From JAUYQR01 sp031415015 (GTDB lineage: Bacteria; Pseudomonadota; Alphaproteobacteria; Rhodobacterales; Rhodobacteraceae), in the NCBI GenBank assembly GCA_031415015.1, contig JANOQT010000092.1, forward strand, positions 1 to 37,368: DNA of 37,368 bases. The letters run 5' to 3'. Below the pieces are notes generated by a model. The model was given only the letters and a program-made list of their open reading frames with translations. It was not told the origin of the DNA and did no database searches. Positions 15,648-23,847 of the stretch are shown piece after piece. Numbering within the stretch: position 1 is the stretch's first letter; each line of letters begins with the position of its first letter. A program made the position numbers and the translations under genes.

Positions 15648-17030
15648 ATGCAGCCCGCCACCAGCCTTCTGGCCACGCAAGAGATCGGCCGCCAGCTTGC
15701 CGCCCTGCTGGGGCCCCAACTGGACGGGCCGTTCCGGATGATCCGCTATGTGCCGGGCTTCAACTTCAACGCGCAATACGGTATGTCGGCGTGGTGGAAC
15801 CCCAAGACCTTTGCGCTGTATGACCAGTTGTGCAGCGACGCCGCAAATGGCACCGTGGCGATGACCGGGGCCAGCTTCAGCGCCCGTTTCGCAGCGATTT
15901 TGGGCAGCGTAGGTTACGGCCAGTCCAGCGCTGACACCGCAACAGCGGCGGCGGCCACCAAGGCGTTCGAGGCACTGGGCGACGCGGTTCTGGACAGTTT
16001 CGAGCGGAACTTTGGCCGGATTTCCAAGCGTGACATTGCCGCGTCCGCTTGCCGTCCGCCGACCAAGACCGGCTTCATCCTTGACTATGTGGCGAAGAAT
16101 TTTCCCGGCCTTCCGCCCACAATTCCTGCGGCCTATGCCGATTTCGCCGGGCACCATGCCAAGTGGCTGGCGGCCGGGGCGCAGATCGAAAAGGCCGCGG
16201 CCGCGATGCAGGTGGCCGAGGACAGGGTCACCGCCGCCGCCGCCAATGTGACCGCGCCAACAGCCGCGAACGGCGGCTTGCAGACTGGCGCTGCTGCATG
16301 GATCCCGGCGTTCCACGGCTTGCCGGACAACAACTCCATCCTGGCCAGCCTGTCGGACCCGACCCGCGCCGCGACGCTGCGGTTCGATCTGCAGACCGGG
16401 TCCAACCAGATGCTCAACCTCAGTATCGGGTCGACGGCAGTGGGTGCTGTGCCCGGTGACGATCTGGCGCTGCGGCTGGCCCCGACAGCCGCGCTGTCGG
16501 GGGGCGCGCAGGATGATCTGTGGTCCGCCGCCAGCCGGGTGGAAATGGCGGTCAGCTATACCGGCCTGACCCTGCTGCGCGCCGACCCGGTAGAGATCAG
16601 CGCCGACCGCAAGACCGGCTGGTTCAGCCGCCTGATCCTGTCGGATGTCGTGGCCAAGACCGGCCATGATGCGACTGGTTTCCGGTTCATCGACAGCACC
16701 TTTGCGGTGGCAGACCTGTTCGGCACCGGCAAAAGCTTTGCCCGGGTGGCAACCTTTGTCATCTCTCGCGAACCGACGGTGACGCTGACGTTCCATGGCA
16801 CCGGCGTTGACACCCTCGCGACCCGGTTTGCCACCGATCAGGAGGCCGAGGTTGATCTGGGCGGCCTTGTCGGCTTTGGCGGCGCCGGCAGCGCATATGC
16901 GGTGCAGACCGTGACCAGCGGGTCCGGCACCGTCACCGTTACGCTGGCCCCGCCGCCACCGGTCGGCACCACGCCCGACATCGACCAGACAGCGCATGTT
17001 ATCGGCGGGGTGGTCGACTACCCGCCATGA
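15648..17030 (+). CDS. Unknown protein, second of two tandem paralogues
   Basis: A 460-residue protein related along its length to the preceding gene. Shared landmarks are LDGPFRMIRYVPGFNFNAQYG near the start, TAANGGLQTGAAAW in the middle, DLFGTGKSFARVATFVISRE, and the end SGTVTVTLAPPPPVGTTPD then GGVVDYPP. The region that is a Ser/Thr-rich hairpin in the first copy is shorter here and more acidic, so the two are not redundant copies. No signal peptide or clear membrane helix. AAGGA lies nine bases before the ATG; an in-frame GTG/TTG start further up is possible. Function unknown. Its position between its paralogue and an FAD enzyme suggests one operon. Confidence 0.72.
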   Translation: MQPATSLLATQEIGRQLAALLGPQLDGPFRMIRYVPGFNFNAQYGMSAWWNPKTFALYDQLCSDAANGTVAMTGASFSARFAAILGSVGYGQSSADTATAAAATKAFEALGDAVLDSFERNFGRISKRDIAASACRPPTKTGFILDYVAKNFPGLPPTIPAAYADFAGHHAKWLAAGAQIEKAAAAMQVAEDRVTAAAANVTAPTAANGGLQTGAAAWIPAFHGLPDNNSILASLSDPTRAATLRFDLQTGSNQMLNLSIGSTAVGAVPGDDLALRLAPTAALSGGAQDDLWSAASRVEMAVSYTGLTLLRADPVEISADRKTGWFSRLILSDVVAKTGHDATGFRFIDSTFAVADLFGTGKSFARVATFVISREPTVTLTFHGTGVDTLATRFATDQEAEVDLGGLVGFGGAGSAYAVQTVTSGSGTVTVTLAPPPPVGTTPDIDQTAHVIGGVVDYPP

Positions 17031-17122
17031 TTGCGCCAATCTTTCTTTGCACAAGCCGGAAGTGTCAGGTGGCTGTGCCTTAGCCGGTCCACCATAGGGG
17101 TCAGAAGACCAGAGGAGACGCC

Positions 17123-20065
17123 ATGCTTGCCACCCGACAGAAGGTCGCCGTGATTGGCGGAGGTGTTGGTGCGATCACAGCGGTGTACGCGATTACCTCA
17201 CTGCCGGACTGGCAGGCGAAATACGACATCACGCTGTACCAGCTGGGCTGGCGGCTGGGCGGCAAGGGGGCCTCGGGGCGCAACGCCGAGCACGGCCAGC
17301 GGATCGAAGAGCACGGGTTGCACATCTGGGCGGGGTTCTACGAGAACGCCTTCCGCCTGATGCGCGCCTGCTATGACACGCTGAACAAAACCGGCCTGCG
17401 GTCCCCGGATGCACCTTTGGGCACGCTGGACAAGGCGTTCAAGGGGCTGAACCACTTTCTGCTGGCCGAGGATATCCCGCAACCCGACGGGTCGGTCAGC
17501 CAGCACCCCTTGCGCATCGACTTTCCGCCGAACGACCTTGCCCCCGGGTCCGGTGGATTGCTGCCGACGCCCTTCGCCTATTTCCAGATGCTGGCCGAAG
17601 CTGTGGCAGAGTTCCTTGCAAAGGACCATTCCGGCCCTGCCCATACCCTTCCCGCGCATTTTCAGGGTGAGTTTGCGCGCAAGGGCTTGCCGGTCACCGC
17701 TGCATCACCGCTGCACCACCTGCATGCCTATGTGCGCAGCCTGAACCCCAACGCCTTCGACCACACCACCACCGAAACCCTGCATCTGGCCGCTCTCGCG
17801 CGGCACGCACAGGACTGGCACCATGTGCATATGGGCAGTCCGGGGCAAAGCGACGATGCCCGGCGGATGGGATATCTGATCAGCCTGTCGCTGGCGTTCT
17901 TTCGCGGCACCATCGACAGCGGCCTGTTCCGTGCAGGCTTTGACGCGATTGATGACTGGGAAATCAGCGCCTGGCTGCTGCACTACGGGGCCAGCCACGA
18001 GGCGGTGTATTCGGCGGTGTTCCGGGGCTGCTACGATTACGTTTTCGGGTATCCTGGCGGGGTGACCGATAACCGCAGTGTCGGTGCGGGCACGGCGATC
18101 CGGGGGCTTTTCAGGCTGGCGTTCACCTACAAGGGTGCGCTGTTTTACAAGATGCAGGCCGGGATGGGCGATACCATCTTCGGCCCCTATTATCAGGTGC
18201 TGAAGAACCGGGGCGTCACCTTCCGCTTTTTCAACGCCGCCACCAATCTGGCGCTGGATGCGGGCGGCACCGGCATCGCCGCCATCGACATGGTGGAGCA
18301 GGCTGAACCGCTTGGCGACTATGCCCCGCTGGTCGAGGTGCAGGGCCTGCCGTGCTGGCCCTCGCAGCCCGACTGGAGCCAACTTAAAAACGGCGCGGCG
18401 CTGAAGGCCAGCGGCATTGATTTCGAATGCGAAAAATCCGCCCCCACGGGCCGCGCGTACCACCTAGAACGGGGCCGCGACTTTGATCAGGTGATTCTTG
18501 GCGCCTCGCTTGGGTCACTGGGGTATCTGACGCCCGAACTGGCCAAAGCCTCGCCGCGCTGGCAGGCGATGCTGAATAAAGTGCCGACGGTGGCCACGAA
18601 TGCAGCACAGTTCTGGGTGACCAAGACGGCGGAAGAGATGGGCTGGAATGCCGTCGTTGCCGCCCATAACCCGGGGCCGCAGACCGACCTCAAGACCGTG
18701 ATCACCGGGTTCACCGAACCTCTGGACACCTGGGCCGATATGTCGGACCTGTTGCCGCGCGAGGCTTGGCCGACCCCCGGGCCCGCGTCGCTGGCTTATT
18801 TCTGTAGCCCCTGCCATGACGCTGGCGTGGACGCGGGCCCGTTCCAAACCCGTGTCAGGGAGTGGGCCGACCGCGATCTGACCCGCCTTTGGCCCGGTGC
18901 GGCGAAAGGCGGCAAGTTCGATGCGTCGCTGCTGTATGGCCCTGACGGAGCAAGCCCGGATGACCGTTTCGCCAGCCAGTATTTCCGCCAGAACTTCTAC
19001 GGCTCGGAGCGTTATGTCCTGAGTGTCCCCGGCTCCGTTCAATACCGCCTGCCGCCCGATGCCTCGGGCTTTGACAACCTGTTCCTTGCCGGCGACTGGA
19101 CGCGCTGCGGCATCAACGCGGGCTGCGTCGAGGCGGCGACAATTTCCGGCCTGATGTCGGCGCGCGGCCTGACCGGACACGCCTTTGAGATCGTGGGCGA
19201 AGGCGATCTTGCCCCCGACGCAGGCCCGACCGACGGAGTGCAACTGGCCAGCCCCTACGCGCAGACCGCCCCCTGGCCGCTGACGCCGATGTTCGGCACC
19301 GGGCAGATCGACGGCTGGTTCAGCTTTCACGCCGTGGATGCGGCGGCGTTGCAGGCGGTGCTGCCAAAGGGCATGACGCTGCACCCGCAATCCCTGACGC
19401 CCGCCGGCACACATCCGGTGGCGGTGCTGGCCAACCAGCAGATGGGCGTGCGGATGTCGATCCTGCCGAAATTCCTTGGCTACCGGAACTATTACGAGGC
19501 GATCATCGCAGTGAACTTCGTGCAGATCGACGGGCATGATGGTGTGTTCAGCTATCTGCCGAACCTGTACCTGACCAACCGGGGCGCGCAACTGGCAGGG
19601 GTGTGGTTCTACGGCTACAACAAGCGGATGGGCCAGCTGGCGATGGGCAATGCCGACTATTCGGTGGCCCAGCCGGATGGCAGCCCGATCTGGGCTGCGC
19701 GCTACCAGCAGCAGGGCTTTGCCCGGCCCCTGATGGACTCGCCCGATTGCGCCGCCGTTCAGTCGATCTGTGAGCAGGTGGTGGTCACCGAAGGCAAGTT
19801 TTCGCGCTGGCAATTCTCGGCCTTCGATTTCAACCTGACCTCGGCTTACGTGGCGGGGGTGTCGGCGGATGTTACCGTGACCGACCCCAGCCTGGCCAAT
19901 CTGCCCGCCGGCCGGATGACCGCCCGACCGCTGGCAGGGCCGGGCACCACGCCCACGACCGGCCTGCCGGGAGCTTTTCGCATCTGGACCAGCTGGACGC
20001 TTTCGAATCCATTGGACAGCTGCCGAATTGCCCGACTAGAAGCAGGCCGGACGAGGTTGCCTTAG
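17123..20065 (+). CDS. FAD-dependent desaturase/amine-oxidase-like protein fused to an acetoacetate-decarboxylase-like domain
   Basis: A 980-residue two-part protein. Residues 6-45 form the dinucleotide-binding fold (VAVIGGGVGAITAVYAIT) followed by the GG-doublet WRLGGKGASGRN, as in phytoene desaturases and amine oxidases. The segment EEHGLHIWAGFYENAFRLMR also fits that superfamily. The second FAD motif, NLFLAGDWT-x-CGINAGCVEAA, is at about residues 652-672. From about 712 to 965 the protein resembles acetoacetate decarboxylases: YLPNLYLTNRGAQLAGVWFYGYNKRMG, where Lys834 sits at the Schiff-base lysine position. No signal peptide. AGGAG precedes ATG 17123. The substrate is unknown; the fusion suggests oxidation and decarboxylation, or binding, of one hydrophobic or keto-acid molecule. 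It is 27 bp from the cyclase gene. Confidence 0.8.
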   Translation: MLATRQKVAVIGGGVGAITAVYAITSLPDWQAKYDITLYQLGWRLGGKGASGRNAEHGQRIEEHGLHIWAGFYENAFRLMRACYDTLNKTGLRSPDAPLGTLDKAFKGLNHFLLAEDIPQPDGSVSQHPLRIDFPPNDLAPGSGGLLPTPFAYFQMLAEAVAEFLAKDHSGPAHTLPAHFQGEFARKGLPVTAASPLHHLHAYVRSLNPNAFDHTTTETLHLAALARHAQDWHHVHMGSPGQSDDARRMGYLISLSLAFFRGTIDSGLFRAGFDAIDDWEISAWLLHYGASHEAVYSAVFRGCYDYVFGYPGGVTDNRSVGAGTAIRGLFRLAFTYKGALFYKMQAGMGDTIFGPYYQVLKNRGVTFRFFNAATNLALDAGGTGIAAIDMVEQAEPLGDYAPLVEVQGLPCWPSQPDWSQLKNGAALKASGIDFECEKSAPTGRAYHLERGRDFDQVILGASLGSLGYLTPELAKASPRWQAMLNKVPTVATNAAQFWVTKTAEEMGWNAVVAAHNPGPQTDLKTVITGFTEPLDTWADMSDLLPREAWPTPGPASLAYFCSPCHDAGVDAGPFQTRVREWADRDLTRLWPGAAKGGKFDASLLYGPDGASPDDRFASQYFRQNFYGSERYVLSVPGSVQYRLPPDASGFDNLFLAGDWTRCGINAGCVEAATISGLMSARGLTGHAFEIVGEGDLAPDAGPTDGVQLASPYAQTAPWPLTPMFGTGQIDGWFSFHAVDAAALQAVLPKGMTLHPQSLTPAGTHPVAVLANQQMGVRMSILPKFLGYRNYYEAIIAVNFVQIDGHDGVFSYLPNLYLTNRGAQLAGVWFYGYNKRMGQLAMGNADYSVAQPDGSPIWAARYQQQGFARPLMDSPDCAAVQSICEQVVVTEGKFSRWQFSAFDFNLTSAYVAGVSADVTVTDPSLANLPAGRMTARPLAGPGTTPTTGLPGAFRIWTSWTLSNPLDSCRIARLEAGRTRLP

Positions 20066-20091
20066 CGTCAGGTCCGCAGGGGAGGGGCCGC

Positions 20092-23000
20092 ATGACACAG
20101 CCGCAGACAACGTCTTTGGGGGAACGCAAGCAGGTCACGGCGGTTTTCGTCGATCTGGAAAACTTCAGTGCGATTTCAGGGGCGGCGGATGCCGAAGACC
20201 TGCAATCCTGGCTGGAGGATTACTACCGCCAGACGCGCGAGATTTTCGCGGCGGGGGGCGGCGAGATCACCGAATATCTTGGCGACGGGGTGGTGGCGAT
20301 CTTTGGCCTGACGCGGTCGGATGAACTGTCGGCCGACCGCGCGGTCGAGGCTGCGTTGCGCTGCGTGCGGACGCTGAACCTGACGTTTCAGGGCAAGACC
20401 CCGGTGCGGCTGCGCGCGGGTGTGGCCACCGGCGAAGTGGCGGTGCGCGCCCGTGACCGGCGCGACGGGTTGCCGCGTGTCACCGGAGGGGTGACCACAT
20501 TGGCCGAACGCATCCAGTCGGCAGCCGACCCCGGCACCGTCGTCATCGCCGAAGACACCCGCATCCTGCTGCGCGGCCGGTTCGAGGCCCGCGCGCTGGA
20601 CCCCCGCCCGCTCAAAGGTTTTGCCGACCCGGTCGCGCTGTTCGAAGTGACGGGCCGCCTGCCCGCCGCCGCCTTTGACCAACCCGAAGGCTTTGTCGGC
20701 CGGGCCCGCGAAATGGCCACCGTCATCGCCGCCGATGGTCCGGTGCTGATCGTCGGCGAAGCGGGCATCGGCAAGACCGCCTTCGTGTCGCATCTGGCCA
20801 GCCAGTTTGCCGCGAAATCGGTGTTTCAGGGTGACGCCATCTCGTCCGGGTCCAGCTATCAGCCGTTCCGCGACTGGCTGCTGGACAGCATCGGCCAGCC
20901 CGCGCCGGGGTTTGCCGCCATCGTGGCAAGCTTTCCGACGCTGGATCTGCAGGCCCAGCAGGCGCTGGCGCTGATCCTGGGCCTGCCGGAAGGGCAGGTG
21001 CTGCTGATCACGCTGTCCAGCCTTGCGCTCAAGGCGCAGATCGAGGCCGCCCTGTGGAAGGCGATCATGGCCCGGCAGGACCGCGGGCTTTTGCTGTTCG
21101 AAGACCTGCACTGGTTCGACATCGCCAGCTTTGGCGTGCTTACCCATATCTTCGCCAGCCCGCAATCGGGGGCCTACCGGCTGATCCTGACCAGCCGCGA
21201 GGATGCCAAGCTGGGACGCCACCTGGCCAGTCCCGCACCGCGTTCGTTGCCACTTAGCCGCCTGCCGGACGCCGATGCCGTGGTGCTGCTGGACCGGCTG
21301 TCGCCGGAAGGTCTGGACGCCGCCACCCGCCGCCGCATCCTTGACCGGGCCGGGGGTGTGCCGCTGTTTCTGCAACACCTCGTGCGGCGCGGGGCCGGTG
21401 CCGATGCGGCAATTCCGGCAACGCTGATGGATCTTCTGGGCGAACGGATCGACGCCACGGGCGAGGCGAAGCCGCTGTTGCAGCGTGCCTCGGCACTGGG
21501 GCGGACGTTCAGCCTTGACATGCTGCGCGCACTGGACCCCGACGGGGCCGATCCGCTGCCGCATCTGCGCGCTGCGGCACGGGCCGGGGTCGTCACCGCC
21601 CACCCGCCGCGCAACTGGGAATTCTGTCACGCGCTGCTGGCGCAGGCCGCGTACCACTCGATGCTGCGCCGCACGCGCGAGGCGTTGCATGCCCGCATCG
21701 CCGATCTGCTGATCACCCGCTTCCCGCAGGTTCTGGTGCGCGACCCGGCCCTGCTGGCCGATCACCAGCACAAGGCGCGCCAGATGCTGCCCGCGACGCA
21801 CAGCTACCTCCGGGCCAGCCAATGGTCGCTGATGCAAGGTGCCTTTGCCGATGCCGAGGCGCATGCCCGCGCGGCCCTTGCGCTGTGCCCTGAACTGGAT
21901 CCGGTCGTGGATGCGGATCACCGCTCGGACATGGAGATATCCTGCCACACCGCCATCGGGTCGATCCTGATGCAGGTGCAGGGCTTTACGGCCGAGCCGG
22001 TGCGCCGCGCCTTCGATGCGGTGCTGGAACTGGCCAGCGCCCAGCCGATCCGCAGCGGGCAGACCGCCCCGGCACTGTTCGGCAGCTTTTCCCATGCGAT
22101 CATCGCCGGGGATGACGCCAAGGCCAGCCGCTTTTGCCGCCTTTTGGAAGACATGGCCGCCACCGTTCCCGATGACGAGGAAGGGCTGGAGATCCGGCTG
22201 GCTGCCCTTGCCGCCCGCAACTGCGCCAGCTTTTATCAGGGCAGTTTCGCCACCCAGTTCACCAGGATCGAGGCGATCCGCCCCTTGTACCGGCTGGACC
22301 GCCACGCCGGGATGATTGCGCGCTACGGGATGGATATCTTCGCCGCGGCCCAGATGTTCGAAGGCCCGGCGCGCGCGATCTGCGGGCAGACCGACCGTGT
22401 GGCCGGATTGGTGGCCGAAACCGATGCGCATCAGGGCGCGCTCAGCCTGCCGGTGATGCAGCCGTATGCCCTGATCTGGGGCGCGGTTCCGTTGTTTTAT
22501 GCGGGCGACGCGCAAGCGGCACTTGTCCGCTTGCGGCGCGGACTTGCCGTGGCCGAGACGCAGGGCGCGGCCTTCTGGCAGATCACCGGTCGGACGTGGG
22601 AATACGTCATGGACCCGGCACTGAGCGCGGACGGTGCCGGGCTGGACGGCTTTGGCCAGCTGGTCGATCTGCAGCGCACCATCGGGGCGAATGTCGGCGT
22701 GCCCTACTTTGCGGCGATCCACTCGGAACGGCTGGCCGCTGCGGGGCGGCAAGACGAGGCCTGGGTCGTGTCGTCCCGCGCGGTGGCCGAGGCGCGGGAA
22801 AGCGGTCTTTTGTGCTGGTTCGCCGAAGTGCTGCGCCTGCATGCCCGCAACTGTCGCGCCACCCGCCGCGCCGGCGAGGCAGAGGCGGCGCTGGCGCAGG
22901 CCATCGACGTGGCCACGCGTCAGGGGGCCATGCTCTGGGCCTTGCGGGCGGTGCTGGACCGGATCACCGAGGGGGGCAGAGCGCAGGGCCTTGCCGATCT

Positions 23001-23103
23001 GCTGCCGGCGTTCCCGGCGTCGGCCGATCTGCCGGAACTGCGGCAGGCCCGACTGCTGCTGGCCGCCTCGAACCTGCCCGCTTCGCCTCTGGTCGTCACA
23101 TGA
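20092..23103 (+). CDS. Class III nucleotide cyclase-like protein with AAA/STAND ATPase and TPR regions
   Basis: A 1003-residue signalling protein. Residues 10-185 form a class III cyclase domain (ERKQVTAVFVDLENFS). Both metal aspartates are present: Asp21 and Asp65 (in EYLGDGVVAIFG). The transition-state Arg is at Arg140 (TTLAERIQ). However, the position of the substrate-selecting Lys is Glu61, and the usual transition-state Asn is Thr136, so activity and nucleotide choice are uncertain. From about 200 there is an AAA_16/STAND-type ATPase: FVGRAREM, Walker A GEAGIGKT, Walker B LLLFEDLHWFD. The C-terminal half is helical and TPR-like (repeated A-x-A-x-L patterns). No membrane helices. The Crp-family regulator overlaps its end by ATGA, strongly suggesting a synthase-receptor pair. 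Confidence 0.88.
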   Translation: MTQPQTTSLGERKQVTAVFVDLENFSAISGAADAEDLQSWLEDYYRQTREIFAAGGGEITEYLGDGVVAIFGLTRSDELSADRAVEAALRCVRTLNLTFQGKTPVRLRAGVATGEVAVRARDRRDGLPRVTGGVTTLAERIQSAADPGTVVIAEDTRILLRGRFEARALDPRPLKGFADPVALFEVTGRLPAAAFDQPEGFVGRAREMATVIAADGPVLIVGEAGIGKTAFVSHLASQFAAKSVFQGDAISSGSSYQPFRDWLLDSIGQPAPGFAAIVASFPTLDLQAQQALALILGLPEGQVLLITLSSLALKAQIEAALWKAIMARQDRGLLLFEDLHWFDIASFGVLTHIFASPQSGAYRLILTSREDAKLGRHLASPAPRSLPLSRLPDADAVVLLDRLSPEGLDAATRRRILDRAGGVPLFLQHLVRRGAGADAAIPATLMDLLGERIDATGEAKPLLQRASALGRTFSLDMLRALDPDGADPLPHLRAAARAGVVTAHPPRNWEFCHALLAQAAYHSMLRRTREALHARIADLLITRFPQVLVRDPALLADHQHKARQMLPATHSYLRASQWSLMQGAFADAEAHARAALALCPELDPVVDADHRSDMEISCHTAIGSILMQVQGFTAEPVRRAFDAVLELASAQPIRSGQTAPALFGSFSHAIIAGDDAKASRFCRLLEDMAATVPDDEEGLEIRLAALAARNCASFYQGSFATQFTRIEAIRPLYRLDRHAGMIARYGMDIFAAAQMFEGPARAICGQTDRVAGLVAETDAHQGALSLPVMQPYALIWGAVPLFYAGDAQAALVRLRRGLAVAETQGAAFWQITGRTWEYVMDPALSADGAGLDGFGQLVDLQRTIGANVGVPYFAAIHSERLAAAGRQDEAWVVSSRAVAEARESGLLCWFAEVLRLHARNCRATRRAGEAEAALAQAIDVATRQGAMLWALRAVLDRITEGGRAQGLADLLPAFPASADLPELRQARLLLAASNLPASPLVVT

Positions 23104-23792
23104 CGCTGGATGACCTTCTGGCCTATGATCTGCCGCTGTTTGCAGGGCTTACCCCCGCCGATCTGGCCCCGGCCAAACTTTCCGGCCAGGACCTGCCCTT
23201 TACTGAGTGCCGGTTCGCCGCATGGGAGATCCTGTTCAATCAGGAGGACCGCACCCGCGATGTGTATTTCCTGATCTCCGGCGCGCTGCTGGCGCTGTAC
23301 TGGACCAAGGACGGCCGCGAGATCATCTTTACCCGTTTCGCCACCGGGGCCTATTTCGGCGAACTGGCGGCCCTCGATCAGGGGGACCGCTCGCTTGCCG
23401 TGGTGGCGCGGGCGGAGGTGACGGTGCTGGTGCTGCCCGCCGCCACGTTCCGCACGATGTTCGACGCGGTGCCGGAATTGCGCTGGCGGATCACCCGCGA
23501 TCTGGTGGCCCGCATCCGCAGCCTGACCGCGCGCAATCTGGAACTGACAACGCTGTCCGTCGAACAGCGCGTTGCGTCCTATCTGCTGGCGCTGGCGGTC
23601 GAACGCGGCCAGCTGCGCGTCGGCGGCGTGCTGGATGACGCCCCCACCCACGCCGACATTGCCGCCTCGATCGGTTCCAACCGCGAGATGGTCAGCCGCA
23701 CCATGACCAGCCTCGCCAAAAAGGGCGGCATCCAGTCATCGCGGATGCGGATCGAACTCCTGGACCCGAAAGTGCTGGCGAACGCGTTCTGA
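23100..23792 (+). CDS. Crp/Fnr family cyclic-nucleotide-responsive transcription regulator
   Basis: A 230-residue regulator. The N-terminal cyclic-nucleotide-binding domain keeps the phosphate-binding cassette FGELAALDQGDRSLA: Gly87, Glu88, Arg97 and Ser98, the residues that hold the cyclic phosphate in CRP. No cysteine cluster for an Fe-S centre as in FNR. The C-terminal winged HTH has ADIAASIGSNREMVSRTM; Arg195, Glu196 and Arg200 align with CRP Arg180, Glu181 and Arg185, the residues that read TGTGA half-sites. Two TGTG-N8-CACA palindromes lie upstream in the same block (9344, 13998). The start overlaps the cyclase stop (ATGA 23100-23103). I infer that it senses a cyclic nucleotide and controls the cluster, including its own operon. 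Confidence 0.92.
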   Translation: MTLDDLLAYDLPLFAGLTPADLAPAKLSGQDLPFTECRFAAWEILFNQEDRTRDVYFLISGALLALYWTKDGREIIFTRFATGAYFGELAALDQGDRSLAVVARAEVTVLVLPAATFRTMFDAVPELRWRITRDLVARIRSLTARNLELTTLSVEQRVASYLLALAVERGQLRVGGVLDDAPTHADIAASIGSNREMVSRTMTSLAKKGGIQSSRMRIELLDPKVLANAF

Positions 23793-23847
23793 GGGGCTTT
23801 GGCGGACACGATCCCTGTCGGTTCGTGCAGGTTGGTGGAGGGGATGA

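Noticed and set aside
14955..17054. A 699-codon open frame antisense to the two paralogues
   Set aside because: Arg/Gly/His-rich with no motif; it spans two well-formed plus-strand genes that have ribosome binding sites and are homologous to each other.
20176..22842. An 888-codon open frame antisense to the cyclase gene
   Set aside because: It is a product of GC-rich codon bias; the translation is Gly/Arg/Gln/His-rich with no recognisable motif, while the plus strand carries clear cyclase and Walker motifs.
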